NCBI GenBank assembly: GCA_028824685.1
Contig: JAPPCZ010000096.1
Location: 1-64,000 of the forward strand
Direction of reading: 5' to 3'
From: Candidatus Poribacteria bacterium
GTDB taxonomy: Bacteria; Poribacteria; WGA-4E; WGA-3G
DNA: 64,000 nt
Shown here: positions 17,461 to 25,887 of the stretch, in pieces
Layout: the number at the start of each line of letters is the position of its first letter
Numbering within the stretch: the first letter of the stretch is position 1
The notes under the pieces: generated by a model
Seen by the model: the letters and a program-made list of their open reading frames with translations, nothing else
What the model was told of the DNA's origin: nothing
Databases searched by the model: none
Program-made: the position numbers and the translations under genes

Positions 17461-18474
17461 TCAACGTGTTCTGGATGCGCCTTTGAACACAGCATACAGA
17501 TACCAGAATGCGGGTGCTAATATTATACCACCTATGATAACCACAATTAACACAGGTCGCAGCACAGAGTCCGGTGCAGCAGTGTTTGAAAAGGTGAGAT
17601 TTGGTGCAACAATGTAGGGAAACTGTGCCAATCCCCAACCGAAAATAATCAATACTACTTGTATTGGAACGAGTACACGGGCAATCTGAAAGTAACGCCG
17701 CCAAATCGACCAGATCGCACAAACTGCAACAGCACCAGTTAAGATATGAAATGGTATTGACCAAACGCTATTGCCCAAACCTTGTCGTATTGAAGGTGCA
17801 CCTTTAGCAGATAAAAGAAAACTGATTCCTGCCGTTGCCCCTACACTAACTGCTGCGATGATTGCACGTACTCGAAAATCCTCCTGCAATTCTGAATTGT
17901 CAGTTTCAAGCGTAAGATAAACGGCAGCGAGCAACGCACAGAGCGTCAAGGTAAAAAAGCCGATTGCGAACGGAAAAGGGGCAAACCACGATGAAAAAAA
18001 ATCGGTGTCTACGGTGCCGCTCTCTATATCCACATGAATTGTTCCTGATGCTACCGCACCTAAGGTAACACCTAACATAATCGGCGTAATTATGCTTGCA
18101 ATTGCGAATACACGACTCCATCTAAGGTGTGTTTTGTCAGATTGATCGTCGTAGGTACGGAAGACAAAGGCAGTGCCGCGAAGTACAATTCCGATGAGCA
18201 TTAAGGTGAGTGGAATGTGCAGAGCTGTGCCGATTGTTGCAAATGCCACTGGAAACGCCACAAAGAGTAGAACAACAATGACAATCAACCAGACGTGATT
18301 TGCCTCCCAGATTGGCGCGAGTGCATTTGTGATAAGGTTACGTTGTGTTTTTGCGCGAGGCCCTGTCGCAAATAGGTCCCAGACACCGCCGCCAAAATCA
18401 GCGCCGCCAGTCAGCATGTAGATAATCAGTGAGATTAACATCACACCTGCAATCCAGATTTCAAGACTAAACAT
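17461..18474 (-). CDS. cydB: Cytochrome bd ubiquinol oxidase subunit II
   Basis: A 337-residue membrane protein starting at the ATG at 18474 (AGGTGA five bases upstream); an in-frame GTG three codons earlier is the alternative. The N-terminus W-I-A-G-V-M-L-I-S-L and the G-G-A-D-F-G-G-G-V-W-D-L motif near residues 23-34 are diagnostic for CydB. With CydA it forms the terminal oxidase that reduces oxygen to water using quinol, with high oxygen affinity. It follows cydA by about 50 bases on the same strand. No cydX or cydDC genes are visible here. Confidence 0.95.
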   Translation of the reverse strand: MFSLEIWIAGVMLISLIIYMLTGGADFGGGVWDLFATGPRAKTQRNLITNALAPIWEANHVWLIVIVVLLFVAFPVAFATIGTALHIPLTLMLIGIVLRGTAFVFRTYDDQSDKTHLRWSRVFAIASIITPIMLGVTLGAVASGTIHVDIESGTVDTDFFSSWFAPFPFAIGFFTLTLCALLAAVYLTLETDNSELQEDFRVRAIIAAVSVGATAGISFLLSAKGAPSIRQGLGNSVWSIPFHILTGAVAVCAIWSIWRRYFQIARVLVPIQVVLIIFGWGLAQFPYIVAPNLTFSNTAAPDSVLRPVLIVVIIGGIILAPAFWYLYAVFKGASRTR

Positions 18475-18524
18475 CGGTTTCACCTAAATTACCAGTCATG
18501 AAACGAAATTAGACAATATATGGA

Positions 18525-19817
18525 TTATTCGAATTGGAAAATTAGACGTCGCAATAGGATAACAACGATTATTGAAAGAAAAATGTAAAGTAGCGTGAAT
18601 CCGATGAAAGGAATAACAAGGTTTGGCATAGGTGTGACTGCTTCTGCTGTGCGCATGTAGCCATAGATAATCCACGGTTGTCGACCGACTTCCGTAACTG
18701 TCCAGCCAGCTTCTATCGCAATAAACCCAAGCGGTGTGCAGAATGTGACAAACCTAAGGTACCAATTATTGATAGGCAAACCTTTCTGTCTCCATGCTAA
18801 CCATCCGCCGAGGATTCCCGCGACAATCATCACCATCCCGCACGCAACCATAATCTGAAAAGCGAAATGCACTATCGCAACAGGCGGTCGATTTTCAGGT
18901 GGAACGTCTTTGAGTCCCATAATTTCGGCATTGAAGTCAAAGTGTGCAAGAAAACTGAGTGCCTTCGGAATTTCTATAGCGTATCGGGTGACTTCCGCTT
19001 CTTCATCTGGAATACCACCTATACGTAGAGGCGCACCGCGTTCAGTTTCCCACTGTCCTTCCATTGCCGCGAGCTTGATAGGTTGATGTTTTGCAAGCCT
19101 TTTGGCACTGATGTCGCCAGAAATCGGTTGCAGAAGGGCAATTACGCCACCAACAGACAATGCAATAGCAAACGCTTTTCTATGAAAAGGGTTATCTGGG
19201 TCGCGTCTTAGAAAATAGGCATGTATGCCAGCAACAGCAAATCCCACAGCAAGGAAAGCAGCTAAAGTCATGTGGAGTGCTTGACTAAATGAGGAGGGGT
19301 TTAGCATTGCTGCAATAGGGTCAATGTTGGTAACTTTCCCTTCGACGATTGAAAAACCTGTAGGTGTGTTCATCCAAGCATTAGCGGTTACAACAAAGAT
19401 GCCTGACAGCATGCCACCTACTAACACCATTACACCAGCGAACCAATGAACGGTCTTTGGCACGCGTTCCCATCCATATAGATAAATACCCAGAAAGATT
19501 GCCTCTATAAAGAACGCCAATCCCTCCAATGAGAATGGCATTCCGATGATGGGACCAGCGTAAGCCATAAAAGTTGGCCACAATAAACCGAGTTCAAAGG
19601 ATAACACAGTCCCTGAAACCGCCCCCACAGCAAACATAATGGCAGTGCCTTTTGACCAACGTTTTGCGAGTGTGAGATAGGTTTCGTCCTTTGTTTTCAG
19701 CCACATCCCCTCGGCAATTACCATGAGTAACGGCATCGCTATGCCGATGGAAGCGAAGATAATATGGAATGCAAGAGACATTGCCATTTGTGCGCGTGCT
19801 GCTAATAGATCTTCCAT
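18525..19817 (-). CDS. cydA: Cytochrome bd ubiquinol oxidase subunit I
   Basis: A 430-residue haem-binding subunit. The diagnostic G-W-T-V-T-E-V-G-R-Q-P-W motif lies near residues 360-371 and Q-P-I-K-L-A-A-M-E-G-Q, the start of the Q-loop, near 243-253. The protein is about 90 residues shorter than the E. coli subunit because the Q-loop is short, placing it in the short-loop bd group. AGGT lies eight bases before the ATG. It is the first gene of the cydAB unit and follows the terminator of the phytanoyl-CoA dioxygenase gene on the opposite side. It suggests respiration at low oxygen. Confidence 0.95.
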   Translation of the reverse strand: MEDLLAARAQMAMSLAFHIIFASIGIAMPLLMVIAEGMWLKTKDETYLTLAKRWSKGTAIMFAVGAVSGTVLSFELGLLWPTFMAYAGPIIGMPFSLEGLAFFIEAIFLGIYLYGWERVPKTVHWFAGVMVLVGGMLSGIFVVTANAWMNTPTGFSIVEGKVTNIDPIAAMLNPSSFSQALHMTLAAFLAVGFAVAGIHAYFLRRDPDNPFHRKAFAIALSVGGVIALLQPISGDISAKRLAKHQPIKLAAMEGQWETERGAPLRIGGIPDEEAEVTRYAIEIPKALSFLAHFDFNAEIMGLKDVPPENRPPVAIVHFAFQIMVACGMVMIVAGILGGWLAWRQKGLPINNWYLRFVTFCTPLGFIAIEAGWTVTEVGRQPWIIYGYMRTAEAVTPMPNLVIPFIGFTLLYIFLSIIVVILLRRLIFQFE

Positions 19818-19830
19818 GCGATTTTACCTA

Positions 19831-19861
19831 AAACAAAAATAGGCGGGTACAATGACCCGCC
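19831..19861 (-). terminator. Rho-independent terminator after the PhyH gene
   Basis: On the minus strand a 7-bp GC-rich stem (GGCGGGT / ACCCGCC, 19842-19861) is followed directly by TATTTTTGTTT. It lies 20 bases past the stop of the PhyH-family gene and just before the cydA start, so it should insulate the two transcription units. Confidence 0.82.
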
Positions 19862-19880
19862 TTTCAAATATCGTAATGAT

Positions 19881-20708
19881 TTACGCAACCCACGGATCAA
19901 GACCGAGCAGTTTTTTGCCTAAAGGTGTCAACTCAGCAGTTTTACCTTCATTATGCTCTTTCTCTTTCTGATTTTTACCGAGTCCAGTTAGTCGTTCTCG
20001 CCACCCTGTAACCCTGCCTTCGCTTGTATCTTTGCCATCATTTGGTGCTGGTGACATTGTGATGTATTGCGCCATCCGAGGACGTACAGCAGAATTAGGA
20101 CTGCTGCCATGCGGCAACGCACTATGCCAAATTACCAAATCACCCGCCTTACCTGCGACAGGCACTGCTTCATCCTGATGCTCACGAACCACTTGCCCTG
20201 GATTAGCATCTTCCGGTAGGCTTTTTAACCATTCTTCTAATTTACGGTGAAAACCGGGAATACAGGTAAACGCTCCTTGATTACCGGGGGTATCTGCCAG
20301 ATATAGCACACCTTGTACCCTTAATCGCACGGGCATATCGTTTAGATTCATATCCCAATGCAAATAGGGACCTTGAAACTTCCAATCATCGCGTTCAGGC
20401 GGATTCATACTGGCACGGTCAAAACTGACCCAGAGTTTTTCATTATCCCAGATTTCTGAGAACGCTTGATGCACGCGTGGATATTGCCGGTTATCCCATA
20501 AAGCTTGATGTTGATAGATTTCTACCATGATGCCGCGGCGTGGCGGATCAGTAGGATACCAACTATCCGGATTATCACCATCCATTTCAAGGAAGTCCCA
20601 TACAGCTTGTTCTGCAGCACGGCAATTTTCAAGGGGAACAGCCTCACGGACGACTACGTAGCCGTTTTCTTCCCAAAATTCTAAGTCTTCTTTACTAAAA
20701 ACAGGCAT
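19881..20708 (-). CDS. Phytanoyl-CoA dioxygenase (PhyH) family protein
   Basis: A 275-residue Fe(II)/2-oxoglutarate oxygenase. I start it at the ATG at 20708, which has GGAG seven bases upstream; an in-frame TTG adds four residues. The iron ligands are visible as H-W-D near residue 122 and the distal His in H-S-A-L-P-H-G-S near 208; an Arg (R-P-R-M-A-Q-Y) follows for 2-oxoglutarate. This family hydroxylates diverse small molecules, so the substrate cannot be named. The gene is followed by its own terminator. Confidence 0.9.
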   Translation of the reverse strand: MPVFSKEDLEFWEENGYVVVREAVPLENCRAAEQAVWDFLEMDGDNPDSWYPTDPPRRGIMVEIYQHQALWDNRQYPRVHQAFSEIWDNEKLWVSFDRASMNPPERDDWKFQGPYLHWDMNLNDMPVRLRVQGVLYLADTPGNQGAFTCIPGFHRKLEEWLKSLPEDANPGQVVREHQDEAVPVAGKAGDLVIWHSALPHGSSPNSAVRPRMAQYITMSPAPNDGKDTSEGRVTGWRERLTGLGKNQKEKEHNEGKTAELTPLGKKLLGLDPWVA

Positions 20709-20720
20709 GAGTTTCTCCAA

Positions 20721-20970
20721 TATTGGTAAAGGATATACTTAACACTACGACTTGTGTTGGTTAACTCTTTATTTTTGTAATTTTCACACATATCGTCCCT
20801 ACCAAATCAACACCAAATGCGCTTTTGGCATTTGTCGGGACTAAAGAACATCTCATCTTATGAAGTCCACTTACAAAACGCGCTACAATGTGAGCATTGA
20901 ATTTATAATTCTACTTTGTTTTCGTCGCACTAACTATCCATAAATTTCAAGCTATTTGCACAACAAACGT
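20721..20970. repeat. Repeat-filled gap with one MITE-like end
   Basis: The segment holds a terminal-repeat-like sequence from 20747 (ACGACTTGTGTTGG onward), matching the left end of the element at 25888-26144. After it comes a GTCCCT/GGGAC hairpin (about 20790-20842) whose loop contains a nested CCAAATGCG / GGCATTTG palindrome. I could not find a matching right end. No gene. Confidence 0.6.
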
Positions 20971-21654
20971 TTATGATACAAAATGTTGCCGGGCATATTC
21001 AAGACGTTCCGGCACGCCAATATCAATCCATTCAGTTTCTACTTTGTGGACATAAAGTTGGGATAGGTAAGGAAAGACATCCCGTTCAATAGAAAAGACT
21101 TCCTTTTGTGGAAAACCGTTAACGATAGAACTATTAAAAAGAAAGACAGCACCGTTTGCACAACCGGGACGCACTACCTCCTGTTTTTCTCTGAACTCAG
21201 TAATTCGCCCCTCTGTGTCAGCAACGATTTCTCCATAAGATGTCAGATCAGGTACCGAAATACCAAGCAATAATCCTTCCATTTCTGGACGCAAACAAGA
21301 CAACATGTCAGCTAAGGAGAAGTTTCTCAACAGAATATCGCCGTGTAACACAAAGACTGGAAAATCGTCAACGAAGCGAAATGCGTTTTTAATAGCACCA
21401 CCGGTTCCAAGCGGTTTGTCTTCTTCGGCATATCTGATCTTAACACCTGCCTGCTTTTCACCAACGTGTTTATACAACACGTCGTGCAGATGCCCAGAAG
21501 CAAGAATTACCTCATTTATGCCAGCCTGAGATAAAAGTTTTAACTGCCACTCTAAAACGGTGCGATCACCAATTTTCAGAAGTATCTTCGGAAGTTTTTC
21601 TGTTGTTTTGCCAAGTCTTGTGGAAAGTCCACCACAGAGAATAATCGCTTGCAT
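20971..21654 (-). CDS. Sugar-1-phosphate nucleotidyltransferase
   Basis: A 227-residue NTP-transferase. The N-terminal signature reads A-I-I-L-C-G-G-L-S-T-R-L-G, followed by K-L-P-K-I-L-L-K-I-G, which binds the nucleotide. The metal-binding D is in V-L-H-G-D-I-L-L near residue 106. Length and motif spacing fit the HddC/GmhD-like subgroup that activates heptose or mannose phosphates for cell-surface glycans, but specificity is not readable. It lies downstream of the Rpn-type nuclease gene with no other glycan genes alongside. Confidence 0.85.
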   Translation of the reverse strand: MQAIILCGGLSTRLGKTTEKLPKILLKIGDRTVLEWQLKLLSQAGINEVILASGHLHDVLYKHVGEKQAGVKIRYAEEDKPLGTGGAIKNAFRFVDDFPVFVLHGDILLRNFSLADMLSCLRPEMEGLLLGISVPDLTSYGEIVADTEGRITEFREKQEVVRPGCANGAVFLFNSSIVNGFPQKEVFSIERDVFPYLSQLYVHKVETEWIDIGVPERLEYARQHFVS

Positions 21655-21802
21655 GAAGTAATTTCCTTAGTGGACTGTGAACATTTTCTAACATCGATTC
21701 AGGTAAAAGACATAAAAATTTCTTGACATTTCACGGATAATGACCATTTTTCAGGAGTCAGCATTTGCCTAAACTTGACCTATGTTTGTATGTACTTGCT
21801 TT

Positions 21803-22879
21803 CTATGTCCTCAAAGCATTTAGGAATGCCTCAACACTCCGAGTTTGCAATGCAAGAACAACCAGCTGTTTCAATTGTTCGAGATTAGAAATTGATTTAA
21901 GTGCTTGTTCTATGTTACGTAAGTCACTTTTAGGGAACTGTGTTGTAAGTATTGAGAGTATATTTTCCACGGTGGTTTCGCGCGCCCCTTGTTCAATACC
22001 TTGTTCAATACCTTGTTCAATACCTTGTTCGATTAGCACTTGTGCCATTGACTCTGCCATGGGAGTCACCTCCATTTGTTGTGTGTTTTGGTCTATGAGT
22101 TGGACGAGTTCTTCATGTTCTTCTGCGGGTCTGCGATGTAGTATCAATGAAATAAGATACTTAATTGCCTCTTCCATTTGTCCCTTCTGGCCGGGACCAA
22201 GTGTATCAAGATAGTCAACGGCATCAACTAAAGCGCGACTGATCGCTTCCTTATCTGCGTGTTCCTGCTTAAGCACGGTCATCAACCATCCGAAAGGATG
22301 ATCGGTTTTTGTCAATGTTTCCGCATCTGTTTCCTTGACGCTGAGAAACAGTATCTCACAATGTGGTACAAACTGTGTCAGTTCATCTGGGATGTCCATA
22401 ATAGCGTCAAGCTGCAGAGGCGTTTTCCAAGTACGATCACCCGTATAAAACACTATAGGGAGTATCGGTGTTAACCGCCGTTCTGCTTTCGGCACATTGT
22501 TTTGCTCCCATGTTCTGCGTTCTGTGTCCCATATCATCAGCATGTAAAACAGCATTCGAAATCCCATTGTTTCATCCACTGTGGATTGGTGTTCAATGAG
22601 AATATAGATAACAATCTCACCGGTTTGTCCTTCACTTTTAAAGGGCACACGATAGACGATATCCGATTCCTGTGCTCTGAATATCTCCAGCACAAAACTC
22701 CTCTTAATTTGGTCAATCCGTTCAAAATCCATCTTTTCCGATAGGTTGCCAGCGATGATCTGGACTAAGCATCGCAAGTTTTCTGTGTTTTGGAGCAACC
22801 ATCTTGCGCTCTGATCAGGATAATGTTCAGTCTGTATCCTCCAAAAATCAACGATTTGTTGTTCGTTTCTATTTTCCAT
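21803..22879 (-). CDS. Rpn/YhgA-family PD-(D/E)XK nuclease
   Basis: A 358-residue protein of the recombination-promoting nuclease family (transposase_31/DUF4351-like). The nuclease core is seen as D-I-V-Y-R-V-P-F near residue 73 and I-V-I-Y-I-L-I-E-H-Q-S near 90-100, with E-H-Q in place of the usual E-x-K. The C-terminal third carries three I-E-Q-G units near residues 280-295, encoded by a 12-base tandem repeat. Known members cleave DNA and stimulate RecA-independent recombination in E. coli. It is the last gene downstream of the trmD/rplS/rnhB/yraN cluster, about 45 bases after yraN. Confidence 0.85.
   Translation of the reverse strand: MENRNEQQIVDFWRIQTEHYPDQSARWLLQNTENLRCLVQIIAGNLSEKMDFERIDQIKRSFVLEIFRAQESDIVYRVPFKSEGQTGEIVIYILIEHQSTVDETMGFRMLFYMLMIWDTERRTWEQNNVPKAERRLTPILPIVFYTGDRTWKTPLQLDAIMDIPDELTQFVPHCEILFLSVKETDAETLTKTDHPFGWLMTVLKQEHADKEAISRALVDAVDYLDTLGPGQKGQMEEAIKYLISLILHRRPAEEHEELVQLIDQNTQQMEVTPMAESMAQVLIEQGIEQGIEQGIEQGARETTVENILSILTTQFPKSDLRNIEQALKSISNLEQLKQLVVLALQTRSVEAFLNALRT
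21987..22034. repeat. 12-bp tandem repeat inside the Rpn gene
   Basis: Three exact copies of CCTTGTTCAATA and a fourth variant copy encode the I-E-Q-G repeats on the minus strand. Because the unit is a multiple of three, copy-number change would alter linker length without shifting frame. Confidence 0.9.
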
Positions 22880-22925
22880 TAACTCTTAAATATATGCTGC
22901 CAAATATTGAACTTATGGTTCCTTT

Positions 22926-23309
22926 TCAAATAGTTTCAGGAAGAAAATCAAATGCGTTTTCAATCTGTTCAAGTCGTAGTAATTCAAATTGTGGTGATAG
23001 ATGGATTGCAATTACATCAAAACGGCAGGGAACATCTAATAGGTTTTGTGTTTGTAAGTATGCCAATGCGATTTTAGAAATTTGCCGCTGTTTCTGCTCT
23101 GTCACAGCGTATTGTGGCAAACCATACTTTAAACTACGCCGTGTTTTTACCTCTACAAAAACGATTCTTTTATCTTGCTGAGCGATAAGGTCAATTTCAC
23201 CGCGTTGGAAACGGTAATTTTGCCCAAGAATCTGATAACCTTGTGCTTTAAGATGTTCAGCTGCGAATGTTTCACCGATTTTGGCAATGTCTGGCAGTGA
23301 ACGACGCAT
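22926..23309 (-). CDS. yraN: UPF0102 family protein YraN
   Basis: A 127-residue nuclease-fold protein with the UPF0102 pattern: G-E-x-x-A-x-x-x-L near the N-terminus, R-G-E-I-D-L-I-A-Q near residues 36-44 and V-F-V-E-V-K-T-R-R near 50-58, the D-x-E-V-K arrangement of PD-(D/E)XK enzymes. Function is not established; it is a conserved neighbour of rnhB. AAGGAAG precedes the ATG. It is the last member of the conserved rplS-rnhB-yraN run here. Confidence 0.92.
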   Translation of the reverse strand: MRRSLPDIAKIGETFAAEHLKAQGYQILGQNYRFQRGEIDLIAQQDKRIVFVEVKTRRSLKYGLPQYAVTEQKQRQISKIALAYLQTQNLLDVPCRFDVIAIHLSPQFELLRLEQIENAFDFLPETI

Positions 23310-23388
23310 TTGAACTTCCTTGACTTAACCGCAAGTTATAGTAAAAGCAAATTATTTATACGCCATAACATCTCATAATTCGGAATTT

Positions 23389-23419
23389 GTTGGGTTTCGC
23401 TACGCTCTACCCAACCTAC
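23389..23419. repeat. Single arm of the GTAGGTCGGGT palindrome family
   Basis: A 31-base copy of one arm only (GTTGGGTTTCGCTACGCTC then TACCCAACCTAC), itself capable of folding because its ends are complementary. It lies between yraN and rnhB. A near-identical copy lies at 26249-26279 and full two-armed elements at 36908-36994 and 42699-42783. Confidence 0.75.
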
Positions 23420-23426
23420 AATTATG

Positions 23427-24044
23427 CTAATCCGGTAGCAATTTGAAAGTATTCCTATGAATTGCTGAAGCACCGAACTGTGCAATCGCTTGACGATGTT
23501 GTGCTGTAGGATATCCCTTATGTTGCTCAAATCCATAATTTGGATATGTTTGATGGAATTCAATCATCAGTCTGTCGCGCGTCGTTTTGGCAATAACTGA
23601 AGCCGCAGCGATGGATAAACTTAGGTTATCCCCTTTGGGAATTGCTTGTCCCGGAATGTTAGTTTTCGGCAGCTTAGAACCATCTACAAGCAGATAATCA
23701 GGTTTAGGTATAAGTTGTTCTACTGCTTCTGCCATAGCCCGCAGCGCAGCTTGTAATATGTTAAGCTCCTCAATTAGGCGATTATCTACTGAACCGATAC
23801 CCACTGAAATAGCAACACTTTGGATTTCATTAGCCAGCAAAGAACGTTGTTTTGCAGTCAATTGCTTAGAATCTTTTAAACCTTCAATTTTACAATTGAC
23901 AGGCAGAATAACTGCCGCAGCTACGACAGGACCAGCCAAAGCACCTCTACCCGCCTCGTCAATCCCAGCAATTCGCTTGTATCCTTTCTGCCGGCAAGCG
24001 CGCTCAAAAGCGTCCATCTTGCTATCTTCTTTGTTCTCTGACAC
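23427..24044 (-). CDS. rnhB: Ribonuclease HII
   Basis: A 205-residue RNase HII that removes ribonucleotides from RNA-DNA hybrids. The catalytic signature I-A-G-I-D-E-A-G-R-G-A-L-A-G-P is near residues 21-35; the third acidic residue is in L-L-V-D-G-S near 121 and the fourth in A-K-T-T-R-D near 158. The start is GTG, located 23 bases inside the rplS gene, so it is translationally coupled. Gene order rplS-rnhB-yraN is the widely conserved arrangement. Confidence 0.95.
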   Translation of the reverse strand: MSENKEDSKMDAFERACRQKGYKRIAGIDEAGRGALAGPVVAAAVILPVNCKIEGLKDSKQLTAKQRSLLANEIQSVAISVGIGSVDNRLIEELNILQAALRAMAEAVEQLIPKPDYLLVDGSKLPKTNIPGQAIPKGDNLSLSIAAASVIAKTTRDRLMIEFHQTYPNYGFEQHKGYPTAQHRQAIAQFGASAIHRNTFKLLPD

Positions 24045-24366
24045 GTGCAGATTTACCGGTACGGTCCCTCAAGTAGTATAACTTTGCACGTCGAACTGCA
24101 CCGTACCGAACAACCCGAATACTTTCAATATTGGGTGAATGAAGTGGAAAGGTTCTTTCGCTTCCTGTACCAAATGCAACGCGTCGAACGGTAAAAGTAG
24201 CACGAGTTCCACCATGTGCACGTCTAATCACGGTGCCTTCATAAGCCTGAATACGCTCCTTCTGTCCCTCTCGGATACGGGTATTGACTCTAACTACATC
24301 GCCAGGTCCAAACTTAGGTATATCAGCTTTCATGTATTGATTTTCTACAGATTCAATCAAATTCAT
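24022..24366 (-). CDS. rplS: 50S ribosomal protein L19
   Basis: A 114-residue L19, normal length. Conserved segments are F-G-P-G-D-V-V-R-V near residues 19-27, K-E-R-I-Q-A-Y-E-G-T-V-I near 37-48 and the C-terminal G-A-V-R-R-A-K-L-Y-Y-L-R-D-R-T-G-K. L19 sits at the 30S-50S interface. GGAGG lies upstream of the ATG. It is separated from trmD by 26 bases and overlaps rnhB by 23. Confidence 0.97.
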   Translation of the reverse strand: MNLIESVENQYMKADIPKFGPGDVVRVNTRIREGQKERIQAYEGTVIRRAHGGTRATFTVRRVAFGTGSERTFPLHSPNIESIRVVRYGAVRRAKLYYLRDRTGKSARVREQRR

Positions 24367-24392
24367 TGTTTTTTCCTCCTTTCTTCATAATC

Positions 24393-25127
24393 TTAACAAG
24401 ACACTTTATTTTCTGATGTTTGCAAAAGTGCAAGTTCTTCATCAGTAAGTTCGAGATTTTTCAGTAAATCTGGTCGGCGTTGTGCAGTACGTTTTAGTGC
24501 CTCTGCATGCCGCCATTTTTTTATCTTTTCATGATGTCCGCTTAACAGCACCTCTGGAACTTCCATTCCCTCATATTCAGCCGGGCGTGTGTAGTGCGGA
24601 TGGTCAAGCAAATCTTGACTAAAAGAGTCCTCATGTGCAGACTCAAAATCTCCTAACGCCCCCGGCAAAACACGTCCGATAGCGTCAATTAGCACAAGTG
24701 CTGCGATTTCACCGCCACTCAAAACATAATCGCCAATTGAGATTTCAGTTGTGACAACTTTTTGGCGAACCCTTTCATCAATCCCTTTGTAACGTCCACA
24801 TATCAGAATGAGATGCGACTCCAAAGACAATGCTTCAACGAGCGATTGTGTTAACGGGGTGCCCTGTGGCGTTAAATATACAATTTGCGCGTCAGACTCT
24901 GTGTTCAACGCTGCAACCGCTGCGAAAAGCGGCTCAGGTTTTAGAATCATACCCGCACCGCCACCATAAGGATAGTCATCAACAGTCTTGTGTTTATCTG
25001 TTGCCCAATCTCGCAGATTATACACGTTAATGCTGAGTCGGTCAGCGTCCTGAATACGTTTTAAAATGCCGGTTTGCAGGGCGGGTGCGATTATCTCTGG
25101 AAACAGCGCGAGCACATCCATTTTCAT
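24393..25127 (-). CDS. trmD: tRNA (guanine-N1)-methyltransferase
   Basis: A 244-residue SPOUT methyltransferase that makes m1G37 in tRNAs with G at position 36. The trefoil-knot SAM site is visible as Y-L-T-P-Q-G near residue 84, L-I-C-G-R-Y-K-G-I-D-E-R near 110-121 and S-I-G-D-Y-V-L-S-G-G-E near 131-141. Length is standard. The usual upstream neighbour rimM is absent; khpA ends only 21 bases before this start. Confidence 0.97.
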   Translation of the reverse strand: MKMDVLALFPEIIAPALQTGILKRIQDADRLSINVYNLRDWATDKHKTVDDYPYGGGAGMILKPEPLFAAVAALNTESDAQIVYLTPQGTPLTQSLVEALSLESHLILICGRYKGIDERVRQKVVTTEISIGDYVLSGGEIAALVLIDAIGRVLPGALGDFESAHEDSFSQDLLDHPHYTRPAEYEGMEVPEVLLSGHHEKIKKWRHAEALKRTAQRRPDLLKNLELTDEELALLQTSENKVSC

Positions 25128-25148
25128 CTTGATGCTTGCCTATAACCG

Positions 25149-25400
25149 CTATTCTTCAGTTCTCGGTTCCTCAAGTAGTTCAAGAATTACCTTTTTGTTG
25201 CCATTCAATCCAGCTGTATAAAGCAGTGTTCTGATTGCTCTAAGTGTGCGTCCGTATCTACCAATAATCTTACCTAAATCTGCTTCTGCGACACTCAATT
25301 CAATAATAACCACTTTTTCGCCAGTCACTTCGCGGACTACTACATCATCAGGATAATCAACAAGAGCATTTACGATGTATTCAATAAGTTCTTTGAACAT
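25149..25400 (-). CDS. khpA: KH-domain RNA-binding protein KhpA
   Basis: An 83-residue single KH domain with the G-x-x-G loop I-I-G-R-Y-G-R-T-L near residues 44-52. This UPF0109 family, normally encoded between rpsP and rimM, binds RNA with its partner KhpB and affects cell elongation in Gram-positives. It follows rpsP by 63 bases and precedes trmD by 21. Confidence 0.94.
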   Translation of the reverse strand: MFKELIEYIVNALVDYPDDVVVREVTGEKVVIIELSVAEADLGKIIGRYGRTLRAIRTLLYTAGLNGNKKVILELLEEPRTEE

Positions 25401-25463
25401 AACTAACTTTCTGTGGTTATAAAAAATATGAGTATGTATGCCAATTCAGCAAGACTTGAAAAA

Positions 25464-25847
25464 CTATTCTTCTTCTGACGATTCAGATGCTTCTGTCACA
25501 AGGACTTCCTGTTCGTTTTCAGACGAGTCTGTATCCTCAGTGTCGGATGTTTCAGTTACTTCATCTTCAGGGAGTGGTTTTCCAAGTTTTTCGTAAGTAA
25601 ATTTCTTCCAGATACCTTCTTGTGAAAGCAATCTCTTGGCTGTATCTGTTGGTTGAGCACCCCGTCTTAACCATTTCAAAGCTTTCTCTTCGTCAATTAG
25701 GACATCTGCAGGATCCGTTAAAGGATTGTAATGACCGAGACGTTCTAAAAACACACCGTCTCGCTGGGCTCGTGCATCGGCTGCAACGAGCCTGTAAAAA
25801 GGACGTTTTTTTCTACCGAGCCGTTGTAATCTAATTCTAACTGCCAA
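25464..25847 (-). CDS. rpsP: 30S ribosomal protein S16 with acidic C-terminal tail
   Basis: A 127-residue S16. The N-terminal 85 residues are the normal domain (M-A-V-R-I-R-L-Q-R-L-G-R-K-K-R-P-F-Y). Beyond it, residues about 90-127 form a highly acidic, Ser/Thr/Glu-rich tail (E-D-E-V-T-E-T, S-D-T-E-D-T-D-S-S-E) absent from typical S16. A good AGGAGG lies upstream of the ATG. It heads the rpsP-khpA-trmD-rplS-rnhB-yraN cluster; ffh lies upstream across a MITE-like insertion. Confidence 0.96.
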   Translation of the reverse strand: MAVRIRLQRLGRKKRPFYRLVAADARAQRDGVFLERLGHYNPLTDPADVLIDEEKALKWLRRGAQPTDTAKRLLSQEGIWKKFTYEKLGKPLPEDEVTETSDTEDTDSSENEQEVLVTEASESSEEE

Positions 25848-25887
25848 AAAATACCTCCTAGTATACGGTAAACCTATGATTATTTTT

